Positions 21,760 to 30,126 of a stretch of DNA of 45,890 nt are shown piece after piece. Position 1 is the stretch's first letter; each line of letters starts with the position of its first letter. Made by a program: the position numbers and the translations under genes. The DNA comes from Bacteroidales bacterium UBA4360 (lineage in GTDB: Bacteria > Bacteroidota > Bacteroidia > Bacteroidales > UBA932), in assembly GCA_002393945.1 (NCBI GenBank), contig DGSO01000004.1:1-45890 (forward strand), in the 5' to 3' direction. The notes beneath the pieces are model-generated. The model saw only the letters and a program-made list of their open reading frames with translations, made no database searches and was not told where the DNA came from.

Positions 21760-24724
21760 CGGTGTTCTCCGGAACATACCAGATATATCCGTGCACGTTT
21801 TCATGGCCCATTTTGCGGTACAGGTTCATGTACCGCAGGACCTGTTTCAAGTACCGCGGGTCTTCCTCTCCGAACTTGTAGTCTATGATCTCAACCTTGC
21901 CGTCAGGGAAGATTACAACCCTGTCCGGACGCCACTGGAAACCGTCTGAGCCTATTACCGTCGCTTCTGCCAGAATTTTCACGTCCGTGGAGAACCATCC
22001 TCTTTCATCTGCCGATTCTATCCTTGACGTGAGGAGGGAGAGGGTGTCGGCACGGAGCTCTTCGGGGAGGGTTCCGTCCTGTATGGCGGCATCAACGGCA
22101 GAGGGGATGTCGGACTTGGTGCGAATATCGGCAAGTATTGCGTGGAGGACATTGCCCTTGATGCGCCGGCTTGCCGAAATTCCGGTGGCACCGTCTTCTC
22201 CGAAGTAATCGGCAGCCTCGGGGTTGAATCTCAGGCGGCCGCCGTTTTCGGCAGGGAATGAAGGGTACGTGTCGATGGGAAGAAGCGCCGGTCCTTCTTC
22301 ATCTTCCTTCTTGGGCGAATAGGGGGCTCCGGTGAAGAAATGCTCATCGCCCACGTATGCATACAGGAGCTGGGAAAGATTCTTCCATTGGGGTTTGAGC
22401 CCCTTTTTGATGGCGTCGGTAATGGTTTTGGGCGGTTTTGCAGAGATGACGGTGAGGCCGAACTTCGCCCTTGTCATGGCTACGTAAAAGACGTTGATGT
22501 TGTCTACCGCCTGCATTCTCTGCTCATCGGCAACGGTTCCGGCAAAGAGGGATTCCGCGGCCTTCGCGTCCAGGTTTACGTTGTATACGCCCTCTGCGTG
22601 GCCTTCCATGGAGGAGCCGTCCAGAGCGGGGGAGCACCAGCTGGGGGAGGCTTTGTAGAGGTTTACCTTTTCGGCATAGGGGAATATTACGAAGGGGAAT
22701 TCCAGTCCCTTCGCCTTATGCACCGTCATGACGCGGACCGCGTTTCCGGTTGCCGGCGAGGATATCTTGGGCGATGCTTCCTTCCAGGCGTTCAGGAAGG
22801 AGCCGAGGTTGTTCCCGCCGGTGGATACCCAGTCCTGGAGGTAGTCCATGAAGGCCTGGATGTAGGGGACTTCGGCCTGGAAGGTCTTCTCGTCGGCAGC
22901 CTTGATTTCGCGGAGGAGGTCTTCGGCAAGGTCGGTGAGGGAATGGTAGGAGTCCCTCTGAGTAATGTTCATTTCACCGGCCAGGAAGCCTGCGACGCCA
23001 CGCCGGTCCTCTTTCTCCGGAGTTACTATCAGTGAAAGCTGGGAGACGAGGCGCCTTACGGTGATGGATGATTTGACGAAGAGTGAATCGTCGGATACCA
23101 CGGGAATTCCGGCCTCTACCAGGGAGGATGATATCGAAGAGCCTTCGGCATTTCCCCTCACAAGTATGGCAACCTGGTCCCAGGTGATGCCTCTTTCGTG
23201 AAGGTCGGAAAGCGACTGCAGTATCTGCTGCGTCTGGTCCTGGGTGAAGAATACCTCGACCGAGCCCGGAGCGCTGTCCTTGACGCGGACGTTCTGCTTG
23301 ACGTCTTCATACAGGGAACTGAGTTCCAGCTCTTCCGCCGCGAATTTGAAAAACGCGTTGTTGAACTCTACGATTTCCCTCAGGGTTCTGTGGTTGCTGT
23401 CCAGTTTTTGGACTTTGGCGCGCGGGAACTGCTTTTCCAGGCGGTTTCCAAGCAGTCTCCAGTCTGAGCCTCTCCAGCGGTATATGCTCTGTTTGACGTC
23501 ACCAACCACCAGGGACGTTCCGCCGGTGCTTTCGCTGCCTTTCAAGAGCGGAAGGAAGTTTTCCCATTGGATGTCGGCAGTGTCCTGGAATTCGTCAAGG
23601 AGAAAATCGTCGAACCTTACTCCAAGCTTTTCATAGATGAAAGGAGTATCCGTGCCGTCGATGATTCCGTGGAGAATGGTGTTGGAGTCGTCGATGGATA
23701 TTACGTTTTTCTCCTTCTGGATTTCCGTGAATGCGCTCCTGAGGCTGTCTGCAACGCCAAGGGTATAGATCTGCTCGCGTATGGTTATGGCCGTGAGGTA
23801 TTCGCTGTATTTTATGCCGAACAGGCCTGTAAATGCCTCGAGGGCTTCTCCAAGGGGCGCTTCAACTCCGTCAAGAAGGTGGGCGTTGGCCTTGGAAAAC
23901 CATTTTGAGGAGTCTTCAGTGCGGCTTATGAATGCGTCTGTTGGACGGGTAATGGTCTTGTCTGTCTTGACGTAGGGCCGTATGGCGCCGAGCCATCTGG
24001 AGGAGGTGTCCTCCGGCTCGATGCCGGCCCGGGTGCATACATCCAGTACGTTCTGGGCCGCCCGCTTCACGCTTTCCGTGAAAGAGTCGATTATGCCGCC
24101 GCAGAATTCGTCCAGCTTCTCGAGCTCTTTCTGGGAATGGAGCTCTGTCCCTTCCGGAAGCTCCCTCAGGCTGGTCGCCATTTCGGTAAGCCGTTTCTCA
24201 AGGGAGAAGCGTCCGGTGCGTTCGAGGTCCTTGCGGGCGCCGGTAGTGAGCCATTTCAGCGTTTCTCCCTCCTGGAGGCCGTCCAGAACCAGGTCTACGC
24301 TTTCTCCTACCAGCTGCTCCCTGTCCAGCTGCACCTGATATGAGGAGAACTGGCCGATTTCCCTGGAAAAGGCCCTCAGGGTTTGCTGGAAGAACCTGTC
24401 GATGGTGGAAACGGCGAAGGCTGAATAGTCGTGGAGTATGTTGGAGAGCTGAGTATTTGCCCTTTTCTGGAGTTCCGTGACCGTACTCACGGTGTCCGGA
24501 ACGAAGTCATTCAGGTAGTGGGATTTCTCAGGGTTGGTTGACAGGATGTGGAGTTCCTTGAGGATACGGCGTTTCATCTCTTCCGTAGCCTTGTTGGTGA
24601 AGGTTACGGCCAGGATATGCCTGTAAGCATCCGGCTTGTCATCACAGATGAGAAGCCGGATGTACTCTTTTGCCAGGGCATATGTTTTGCCGGACCCTGC
24701 CGACGCCTTGAGAATGCTGACCAC
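21710..24724 (-). CDS. AddA-like UvrD helicase / PD-(D/E)XK nuclease
   Basis: A 1004-residue recombination-repair enzyme. Helicase motifs are Walker A KASAGSGKT at the N-terminus, FTNKATEEMK (Ia), LLDEFQDT (II), VMTVHKAKGLEFP (V) and VFYVAMTRAKFGL (VI). The C-terminus has the nuclease core DRVVIF..GKVEIIDYKFG. It unwinds and resects double-strand ends with a partner (AddB), which is not present next to it. The GTG start shares its G with the TAG stop of the upstream small gene (TAGTG), so expression depends on coupling to that gene. Confidence 0.92.
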   Translation of the reverse strand: MVSILKASAGSGKTYALAKEYIRLLICDDKPDAYRHILAVTFTNKATEEMKRRILKELHILSTNPEKSHYLNDFVPDTVSTVTELQKRANTQLSNILHDYSAFAVSTIDRFFQQTLRAFSREIGQFSSYQVQLDREQLVGESVDLVLDGLQEGETLKWLTTGARKDLERTGRFSLEKRLTEMATSLRELPEGTELHSQKELEKLDEFCGGIIDSFTESVKRAAQNVLDVCTRAGIEPEDTSSRWLGAIRPYVKTDKTITRPTDAFISRTEDSSKWFSKANAHLLDGVEAPLGEALEAFTGLFGIKYSEYLTAITIREQIYTLGVADSLRSAFTEIQKEKNVISIDDSNTILHGIIDGTDTPFIYEKLGVRFDDFLLDEFQDTADIQWENFLPLLKGSESTGGTSLVVGDVKQSIYRWRGSDWRLLGNRLEKQFPRAKVQKLDSNHRTLREIVEFNNAFFKFAAEELELSSLYEDVKQNVRVKDSAPGSVEVFFTQDQTQQILQSLSDLHERGITWDQVAILVRGNAEGSSISSSLVEAGIPVVSDDSLFVKSSITVRRLVSQLSLIVTPEKEDRRGVAGFLAGEMNITQRDSYHSLTDLAEDLLREIKAADEKTFQAEVPYIQAFMDYLQDWVSTGGNNLGSFLNAWKEASPKISSPATGNAVRVMTVHKAKGLEFPFVIFPYAEKVNLYKASPSWCSPALDGSSMEGHAEGVYNVNLDAKAAESLFAGTVADEQRMQAVDNINVFYVAMTRAKFGLTVISAKPPKTITDAIKKGLKPQWKNLSQLLYAYVGDEHFFTGAPYSPKKEDEEGPALLPIDTYPSFPAENGGRLRFNPEAADYFGEDGATGISASRRIKGNVLHAILADIRTKSDIPSAVDAAIQDGTLPEELRADTLSLLTSRIESADERGWFSTDVKILAEATVIGSDGFQWRPDRVVIFPDGKVEIIDYKFGEEDPRYLKQVLRYMNLYRKMGHENVHGYIWYVPENTVTECGPDSGISGGLFS

Positions 24725-25185
24725 TACTTCTTGCCGAAGAGATTGCCAAGTATACTGGTGGCTGCGCCAAGAAGGCCTGAGGAAGAGCTCTTGGCACCGC
24801 CCTTGAGCGAGAGAATGATGTCGTTGATGTCTACGTCGCCGTCACCGTCCTGGTCCTTGAGGAAGCCGGAAAGGGTGCCCATGATGCCGGGGATGAGGCC
24901 GCTGAGCTGACTGCCGAGTGAGCCGAGGTTGAGTTTGCCCAGAATATTCTTGTCGAAAAGGTTTCCTGCAAGTGCGGTGATGCTGCTGGAAGCCGCCGAT
25001 GTTTTTCCTGTGAGAAGGCTCTTGATTTCGTCAATACCGCCTGCCTTTGTTGCTGTTTGTGTAAGTGAGCCGATGATGGAATCCGAAAGACCGCCGAGTA
25101 CCTGATCCTTGAGGTTTGAGGGGATGTCTACCTTACCTGCGGCAGAACTTACCTGCTTGAGGATAAAATCACTGATGTTTGCCAT
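24724..25185 (-). CDS. small DUF937-like protein with an EF-hand-type loop
   Basis: A 153-residue protein rich in small residues with repeated GL..LG.. helices, resembling YidB/DUF937-like proteins (moderate confidence). Residues about 112-122 read DQDGDGDVDIND, a canonical calcium-binding EF-hand or dockerin-like loop. No signal peptide. A TA-N3-TTTG element (25213-25221) about 28 bases upstream could be its promoter. It is coupled to the AddA-like gene by TAGTG; why a calcium-binding-like protein would lead this nuclease is unclear. Confidence 0.72.
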   Translation of the reverse strand: MANISDFILKQVSSAAGKVDIPSNLKDQVLGGLSDSIIGSLTQTATKAGGIDEIKSLLTGKTSAASSSITALAGNLFDKNILGKLNLGSLGSQLSGLIPGIMGTLSGFLKDQDGDGDVDINDIILSLKGGAKSSSSGLLGAATSILGNLFGKK

Positions 25186-25261
25186 AATTGTTTTGTTTGG
25201 ATTTATTGTTTACAAAGATTACAATTTTTTGCGAGAATCAAAACGGATGTCAGCGGTTTTT

Positions 25262-25840
25262 CTACCGTACGCCAATCAGTTTGTGTGTCTGGAGCGAAAG
25301 CCTCCATTCAGGATGCAGTGAGATATAATCCAGTGTGGCTGCAAGGATTTCGGCATTCCTTGCAGGATTGCCGGTGTCGCACGGCTGGAGGAAACGGCGG
25401 CCTTCAGGGACCGGATATTTCTGGTATGGCAGGGGCACTCCGGCTCCGGTGAAAACCACTTTCAGTTCATCGGCCCTTTGCAGTTTTATTGCACCCTTGG
25501 GGCTGCAGGTAATCCAGTCGATGCCCTCAGGGGCTGGGACGGTGCCGTTTGTCTCCACGTGAATCTTGTAGCCGCCGGCGTGAAGGGCGGAAATTAGCGA
25601 CTCTTCGAGCTGGAGGAGGGGCTCGCCGCCTGTTATGCATATGCGGCGGCACTGCCCGGCTGCCGCATTTACCGCGGCAAGGACCTCATCGACGGACATT
25701 TCCGTGTATGACTGGTGCGACGTGTCGCAGAAGGAGCATTCGAGGTTACAGCCGGAAAGACGCAGGAACACCATGGATGTCCCGGTCCAGAAGCCTTCGC
25801 CCTGGAGGCTCCGGAAAATCTCATTTACCCTGTATTTCAT
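25262..25840 (-). CDS. queE: 7-carboxy-7-deazaguanine synthase (radical SAM)
   Basis: A 192-residue QueE of the queuosine/preQ0 pathway, converting 6-carboxytetrahydropterin to 7-carboxy-7-deazaguanine. The N-terminal SLQGEGFWTGTSMVFLRLSG is followed by the iron-sulfur motif C31-x3-C35-x2-C38, then ITGGEPLLQ and HVETNGT. The 3' half includes CSPKG and ELKVV, as usual. Its start overlaps the queD stop by 20 bp, a strong sign of one operon with queD. Confidence 0.95.
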   Translation of the reverse strand: MKYRVNEIFRSLQGEGFWTGTSMVFLRLSGCNLECSFCDTSHQSYTEMSVDEVLAAVNAAAGQCRRICITGGEPLLQLEESLISALHAGGYKIHVETNGTVPAPEGIDWITCSPKGAIKLQRADELKVVFTGAGVPLPYQKYPVPEGRRFLQPCDTGNPARNAEILAATLDYISLHPEWRLSLQTHKLIGVR

Positions 25841-26159
25841 AGGCGGCCATGTTCATTTCGCTCTCCCACACTTCCACGCGGTATGCGTTGGCTACGTGGT
25901 CGCAGATCCAGCGTGCGATGTTCTCTGCAGTGGGATTGAAGTCGAAGACATTGTTCAGGTTCTTGTGGTCCAGGGCACCTGCAATGTCCCTTTTGATGTG
26001 GGTGAAATCTGTGACCATGCCGTCTGCGTTGAGGGTTTCGCTCTTGCAGTAAATCTTTACGATCCAGTTGTGGCCGTGCAGTTCTTCGCACTTGCTCTCA
26101 TAGGAAAGATTGAGCGCGTGTGCCGATGAGATTTCGAGTCTTTTACAAACGTAGTACAT
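25821..26159 (-). CDS. queD: 6-carboxytetrahydropterin synthase
   Basis: A 112-residue QueD, making 6-carboxytetrahydropterin from dihydroneopterin triphosphate, the step before QueE. Zinc ligands are the His of SSAHAL and the two in LHGHNW; the catalytic Cys is in KCEELHGH and DHKNLN is conserved. Length is normal. It lies 3 bp after the MATE gene and overlaps queE. Confidence 0.95.
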   Translation of the reverse strand: MYYVCKRLEISSAHALNLSYESKCEELHGHNWIVKIYCKSETLNADGMVTDFTHIKRDIAGALDHKNLNNVFDFNPTAENIARWICDHVANAYRVEVWESEMNMAAYEIQGK

Positions 26160-26162
26160 ATA

Positions 26163-27533
26163 TTATATTGTTTTATTCAGCCATTTGCCGCGCATGAGGC
26201 GGATGAGGAATATGAGTCCCCTGAAGGTTAATTCGACGGCCATGCAGATCCAGAATCCAACCAGTCCGTATCGGCGGGTGAGGAAGATGGCCGGTATGAT
26301 TCTGACTATCCACATTGAGCCGAGGTTCATGAAGGACGGCCACTTGGTGTCTCCGGCCCCCACAAATGCGCCGTAGGCGACGATTGAAGCCGCGTAGCCG
26401 ATTTCGGCAAAGGCTTCTATCCTGAGGACGCGGCTGCCGAGGGAGATGACGTCGGCATCGGGAGACATGATGCCTATCATCTGAGGCGCAAAGATGTACA
26501 TCAGAATGGCCAGGAGCCCCATTATTCCCATGCCCAGAAGGGTGGTGATCCATGCGAACCGTTTGGCGAGGGGTTTCCTGCCTGCGCCTATGGACTGCCC
26601 CACCAGCGTAGTTGAGGCATCGGCGATACCGTATCCCGGCATGTAGCACATGCTTTCTGCCGTTATGGCGAATGAATTGGCCGCAATGGCGATGGTGCCC
26701 AGCGGGGCGACGATTACGGTTGCGGCAATGTAACCGCCCCTCATGAGGATGTTCTGGAGAGCCATCGGCCCAGAAATGCCCAGGGCCTTGTCCAAGATTT
26801 CCTTGCGTATGCGGTAGCTTCCCCTTTCGGATGTGAGCCTGAGCTCCTTGGACTTGAAGGCAAGGTATGAGAACATGGCTATGCCGGTGACAACCTCGGC
26901 AAGGCCGCTGCCGATAGCCGCGCCGCTTACCCCCATGTTCAGCCTGTAAATGAAGATGTAGTTGAAAACCACGTCCAGAAGGCACATGCCGATGGCCAGG
27001 ATGCTGGGAACCTTCATGTTGCCGCTGGCCTGGAGGAAATATGCGCACATCCAGTCCAGCTGCATCGCGGGCTGGAAAAGTGACATGATGAGGAAGTACC
27101 GTCCCGCATCGCGGGCTATCTCTTCACTGCCGCCCAGCCAATATGGAAGCGAGTGTGAAATGGACGCTCCGATTGCCGCCATGCAGCAGCTGAACAGCAT
27201 GGCAAAGACAAGACCCTGGCGGATTATGTTCCTTGCCCCGTGAAAGTCTCCAGCTCCCACCCTGTGGGCTACCTGGACGGAAAAGCCGCTGGTGACCGCC
27301 ATCCCGAAGCCTCCGAAAAGCCACAGGCAGGTGGAAACAAGGCCGATGGATGCTCCGGCCGCCGGTCCCAGGTGCCCAACCATTGCAGAATCTATGTACT
27401 GCATGAGCACGGAAGACAGCTGCGCCAGGATGGCCGGATAGCTGAGCATCAGGCATAGCTTGAGCTGCTGTGAGCCGGTGAGCTCTCCGCCGTCACGTAT
27501 TTTGCCAAGCAATATGTCCTTTATTCCTGCCAT
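26163..27533 (-). CDS. MATE-family efflux transporter
   Basis: A 456-residue inner-membrane antiporter with about twelve membrane segments in two halves. Family signs are AILAQLSSVLMQYIDSAMVGHLG in the first helix region and, in the second half, LMRGGYIAATVIVAPLG followed by VGQSIGAGR. It exports cationic drugs or metabolites using Na+ or H+. The start overlaps recQ by 13 bp and the end is 3 bp before queD, so it is inside the recQ-MATE-queD-queE operon; the grouping has no obvious functional logic. Confidence 0.93.
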   Translation of the reverse strand: MAGIKDILLGKIRDGGELTGSQQLKLCLMLSYPAILAQLSSVLMQYIDSAMVGHLGPAAGASIGLVSTCLWLFGGFGMAVTSGFSVQVAHRVGAGDFHGARNIIRQGLVFAMLFSCCMAAIGASISHSLPYWLGGSEEIARDAGRYFLIMSLFQPAMQLDWMCAYFLQASGNMKVPSILAIGMCLLDVVFNYIFIYRLNMGVSGAAIGSGLAEVVTGIAMFSYLAFKSKELRLTSERGSYRIRKEILDKALGISGPMALQNILMRGGYIAATVIVAPLGTIAIAANSFAITAESMCYMPGYGIADASTTLVGQSIGAGRKPLAKRFAWITTLLGMGIMGLLAILMYIFAPQMIGIMSPDADVISLGSRVLRIEAFAEIGYAASIVAYGAFVGAGDTKWPSFMNLGSMWIVRIIPAIFLTRRYGLVGFWICMAVELTFRGLIFLIRLMRGKWLNKTI

Positions 27534-29383
27534 TTCTCTACCGTTCCTTTGTCTGTAAGTTCCCTCAGTACGTCGAGGTATGTGTCATCGGCAGTCCCGA
27601 ATTCTGCCTTCAGTTGCGCCAGGGTGTATTTCCCGCCTCTTACCGCTATCCATCTTGTCAGTGCGGCAGAAAGGTCCTGAGGCCTTGCCGATACCGCCCG
27701 GCAGATGTCGCAGCTGCCGCAGGGGGCGCTGTCTTCCTGCCCGAAATACCTTAGCAGGAAGCGCGACCGGCATTCCTCTCCTTCCACGAAATCCATCATG
27801 GTCTGCACCCTTTCCCGGAACGTGCTCCTGAGCATCCTGTAGCGCTCCGGAGAAAGCTTGACGTTGCCGGGACGCAGCCTGTCATGGCCGATGAAAATGA
27901 CGGTGGCCCTGTCGGCGGGGATGTAGTTTATGACGTGGTTGACGCTGAGTCCGTACAGCAGCTGCCTGAGGGTTACGGTGTTCACTCCGCACCTTGCCGC
28001 GACAGCCTCTTCGTCAATGGGTGTGGATGTCGAGAAAATCCCGGTGTACATGCGCATGAGGGCTTCAAGGACATCCGGCATGCGGGGGTCCGGGAGGTCT
28101 GTGGAGTAGAGGTCCGTCCTGTCCGTCTTTATCCTTATGCGTGTCTGTATCTCGATGTCTTCCGAAAGCGTCCAGTGCCCCTCCCTTTCCAGGTATTTGA
28201 TTGCATAATATGCCGGAGACTGCTGCAGTGAGTATTTCCTGCAGAATTCCTTAAGGTCGAATTTGAGCATCCTTCCGGCGCCTGTGTCGTATGGGATCTC
28301 CAGGAAGACATGCACTTTATGGTATATGTCTTCAATGAATTCCAGGCTTGGGAAGGAAACGGTTTCGAGCTGTTTAAGGCGGGCGCTGTCGGTCCCGTTC
28401 CAGAGAAGTACCGCGAAAGAGGGCTTGCCGTCGCGTCCGGCGCGGCCTGCTTCCTGGAAATAGGCTTCCGGAGAGTCTGGAAGGTCAGCGTGGACGACAA
28501 AGCGCACGTCGGCCTTGTCTATTCCCATGCCGAAGGCATTTGTGCACACCATCACCCTGCAGCTGCCGCTTTTCCACTGCTCCTGCCTCTCGGAACGGGC
28601 TGCCGTTCCCAGCCCCGCGTGATAAAACGAGGCCGATATCCCAGCCTGGCGCAGCGCCGCGGCCAGTTCTTCCGTCTTCTGCCGGCTCCTCACATATACG
28701 ATTCCGGTTCCGGGGACGCCTTCGCATACGGCGCGAATCTGTCCTATCTTGTCCTGCGTCTTCCGCACTATGTAGCTCAGATTGGGCCTCTCGAAACCGG
28801 TACGGATGATGTTGGGCTCCTTGAATGCGAGCCGGTCCATTATGTCCGTCGCCACAAGCGGGGTTGCCGTAGCCGTAAGGGCTATGACGGGAGCGTCCAC
28901 TCTCTGGCGCAGCTCTCCTATTTTCAGATAGCTGGGACGGAAGTCGTATCCCCACTGGGAGATACAGTGCGCCTCGTCCACCACTATGAAAGAGATTTTC
29001 ATCACGCTTATGTAAGCGTTGAAAAGCCTTGTCTGGAGGCGCTCCGGGGAGAGATAGAGGAACTTGAAGTCCCCGTAGGCGGCATTGTTCAGGGCAAGTT
29101 CCACCTCGCGTGAATTCATACCGGCGTGTATAGCCATGGCTTTGATTCCCTTTTCCTGGAGGTGCTGCACCTGGTCCTTCATGAGGGCGATGAGCGGCGT
29201 CACCACTATTGCTATGCCCTCTTTCATCAGCGCCGGCACCTGGAAGCAGACAGATTTTCCGCCGCCCGTTGGCATGATGGCAAGGACATCCCTGCCGGCG
29301 AGAGCCTCGTCGACTATGTTCTCCTGCATAGGGCGGAAACTGTTGTATCCCCAGTACTCCTTAAGGGTTTCCAGCGCGTTCAT
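27521..29383 (-). CDS. recQ: RecQ-family ATP-dependent DNA helicase
   Basis: A 620-residue superfamily 2 helicase. Motifs are the Q-motif region GYNSFRPMQ, Walker A MPTGGGKS, DEAH box VVDEAHCISQWG, SALTATATP-type LTATATP, and QEAGRAGRDG. The zinc-binding subdomain has CRSRFLLRYFG and CGSCDIC. A winged-helix region follows, but no recognisable HRDC domain, so it is the short RecQ type. A perfect -7 box lies six bases before the ATG. First gene of the four-gene operon. Confidence 0.95.
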   Translation of the reverse strand: MNALETLKEYWGYNSFRPMQENIVDEALAGRDVLAIMPTGGGKSVCFQVPALMKEGIAIVVTPLIALMKDQVQHLQEKGIKAMAIHAGMNSREVELALNNAAYGDFKFLYLSPERLQTRLFNAYISVMKISFIVVDEAHCISQWGYDFRPSYLKIGELRQRVDAPVIALTATATPLVATDIMDRLAFKEPNIIRTGFERPNLSYIVRKTQDKIGQIRAVCEGVPGTGIVYVRSRQKTEELAAALRQAGISASFYHAGLGTAARSERQEQWKSGSCRVMVCTNAFGMGIDKADVRFVVHADLPDSPEAYFQEAGRAGRDGKPSFAVLLWNGTDSARLKQLETVSFPSLEFIEDIYHKVHVFLEIPYDTGAGRMLKFDLKEFCRKYSLQQSPAYYAIKYLEREGHWTLSEDIEIQTRIRIKTDRTDLYSTDLPDPRMPDVLEALMRMYTGIFSTSTPIDEEAVAARCGVNTVTLRQLLYGLSVNHVINYIPADRATVIFIGHDRLRPGNVKLSPERYRMLRSTFRERVQTMMDFVEGEECRSRFLLRYFGQEDSAPCGSCDICRAVSARPQDLSAALTRWIAVRGGKYTLAQLKAEFGTADDTYLDVLRELTDKGTVEKWQE

Positions 29384-29389
29384 ATCCTA

Positions 29390-29397
29390 CAAATATA
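29390..29397 (-). promoter_or_regulatory. -7 box TATATTTG, six bases from the recQ ATG
   Basis: Perfect element with TAGGAT between it and the ATG at 29383; predicts a leaderless or very short leader for the recQ operon. Confidence 0.65.
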
Positions 29398-29489
29398 GCG
29401 CTTTTTCGGCACATTTCGACTATTTTTATAGTAGCGGTAAAAATTTTTCAAATTTTATTAAATATTTATTGTTTTTCAATAAAAATGAT

Positions 29490-29497
29490 TATATTTG
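29490..29497 (+). promoter_or_regulatory. promoter of the nfeD-flotillin genes
   Basis: TATATTTG with a TTG about 19 bases upstream (29469-29471), 18 bases before the ATG at 29516. Together with the recQ promoter it makes a divergent control region of 132 bp. Confidence 0.7.
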
Positions 29498-29515
29498 CAA
29501 AAAACAATTTGAGTT

Positions 29516-30124
29516 ATGATAGCTTCTTGGTGGGCTTCCCTAAGCCTTATTATGAAAGCTGTATGGGGCATAACCCTTACGGCAACGCTTGTATTCATCA
29601 TCCAGAGCATCCTCACATTCGTAGGGGCCGATGCTGATACCGACTTTGACATGGACCTTGACACTTCCATGGACGGAGGCGACCTTTCCAACATCGACGG
29701 AGGTGCGAATCTCCTTACCTTCAGGAATTTCGTGAACTTCCTCCTGGGCTTTGGATGGAGTGTCGTTCTCCTTCAGGACAGCATTTCTTCTGTCCCGGTT
29801 CTCATCATCGTGGCCGTGCTCATCGGCGTTGCGCTGGTTGCGGCCGTCATGTATCTGTTCAAATGGCTCTCCGGCATGCAGCAGAGCGGCAATATCGATG
29901 TCCAGGCTTCCGCCAAGGGCTGCGAGGGGAAAGTTTACATCCCCATTCCGGCCTCAAGAAGCGGAGAAGGCAAGGTGCAGATATCCATCTCCGGCGCTGT
30001 GCGTGAGTATAACGCCGTAACGGAAAGTGACAACGCCCTCAAGACCGGTACGTCCATCCGCGTCGTAGACGTCATCAATTCCGACACCGTACTCGTAGAA
30101 GAAACCAATTCATATACTATTTAA
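29516..30124 (+). CDS. NfeD-like membrane protein (flotillin partner)
   Basis: A 202-residue membrane protein. Hydrophobic segments lie at about 10-35, 68-82 and 92-115. An acidic Asp-rich loop (ADADTDFDMDLD) precedes the second. The C-terminal 75 residues form an OB-like beta domain (GCEGKVYIPI, GKVQISI, VREYNAV, GTSIRVVDV). This is the typical NfeD-type arrangement beside SPFH/flotillin genes, thought to modulate membrane microdomains. The flotillin gene starts 2 bp after its stop. Confidence 0.82.
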   Translation: MIASWWASLSLIMKAVWGITLTATLVFIIQSILTFVGADADTDFDMDLDTSMDGGDLSNIDGGANLLTFRNFVNFLLGFGWSVVLLQDSISSVPVLIIVAVLIGVALVAAVMYLFKWLSGMQQSGNIDVQASAKGCEGKVYIPIPASRSGEGKVQISISGAVREYNAVTESDNALKTGTSIRVVDVINSDTVLVEETNSYTI

Positions 30125-30126
30125 CC

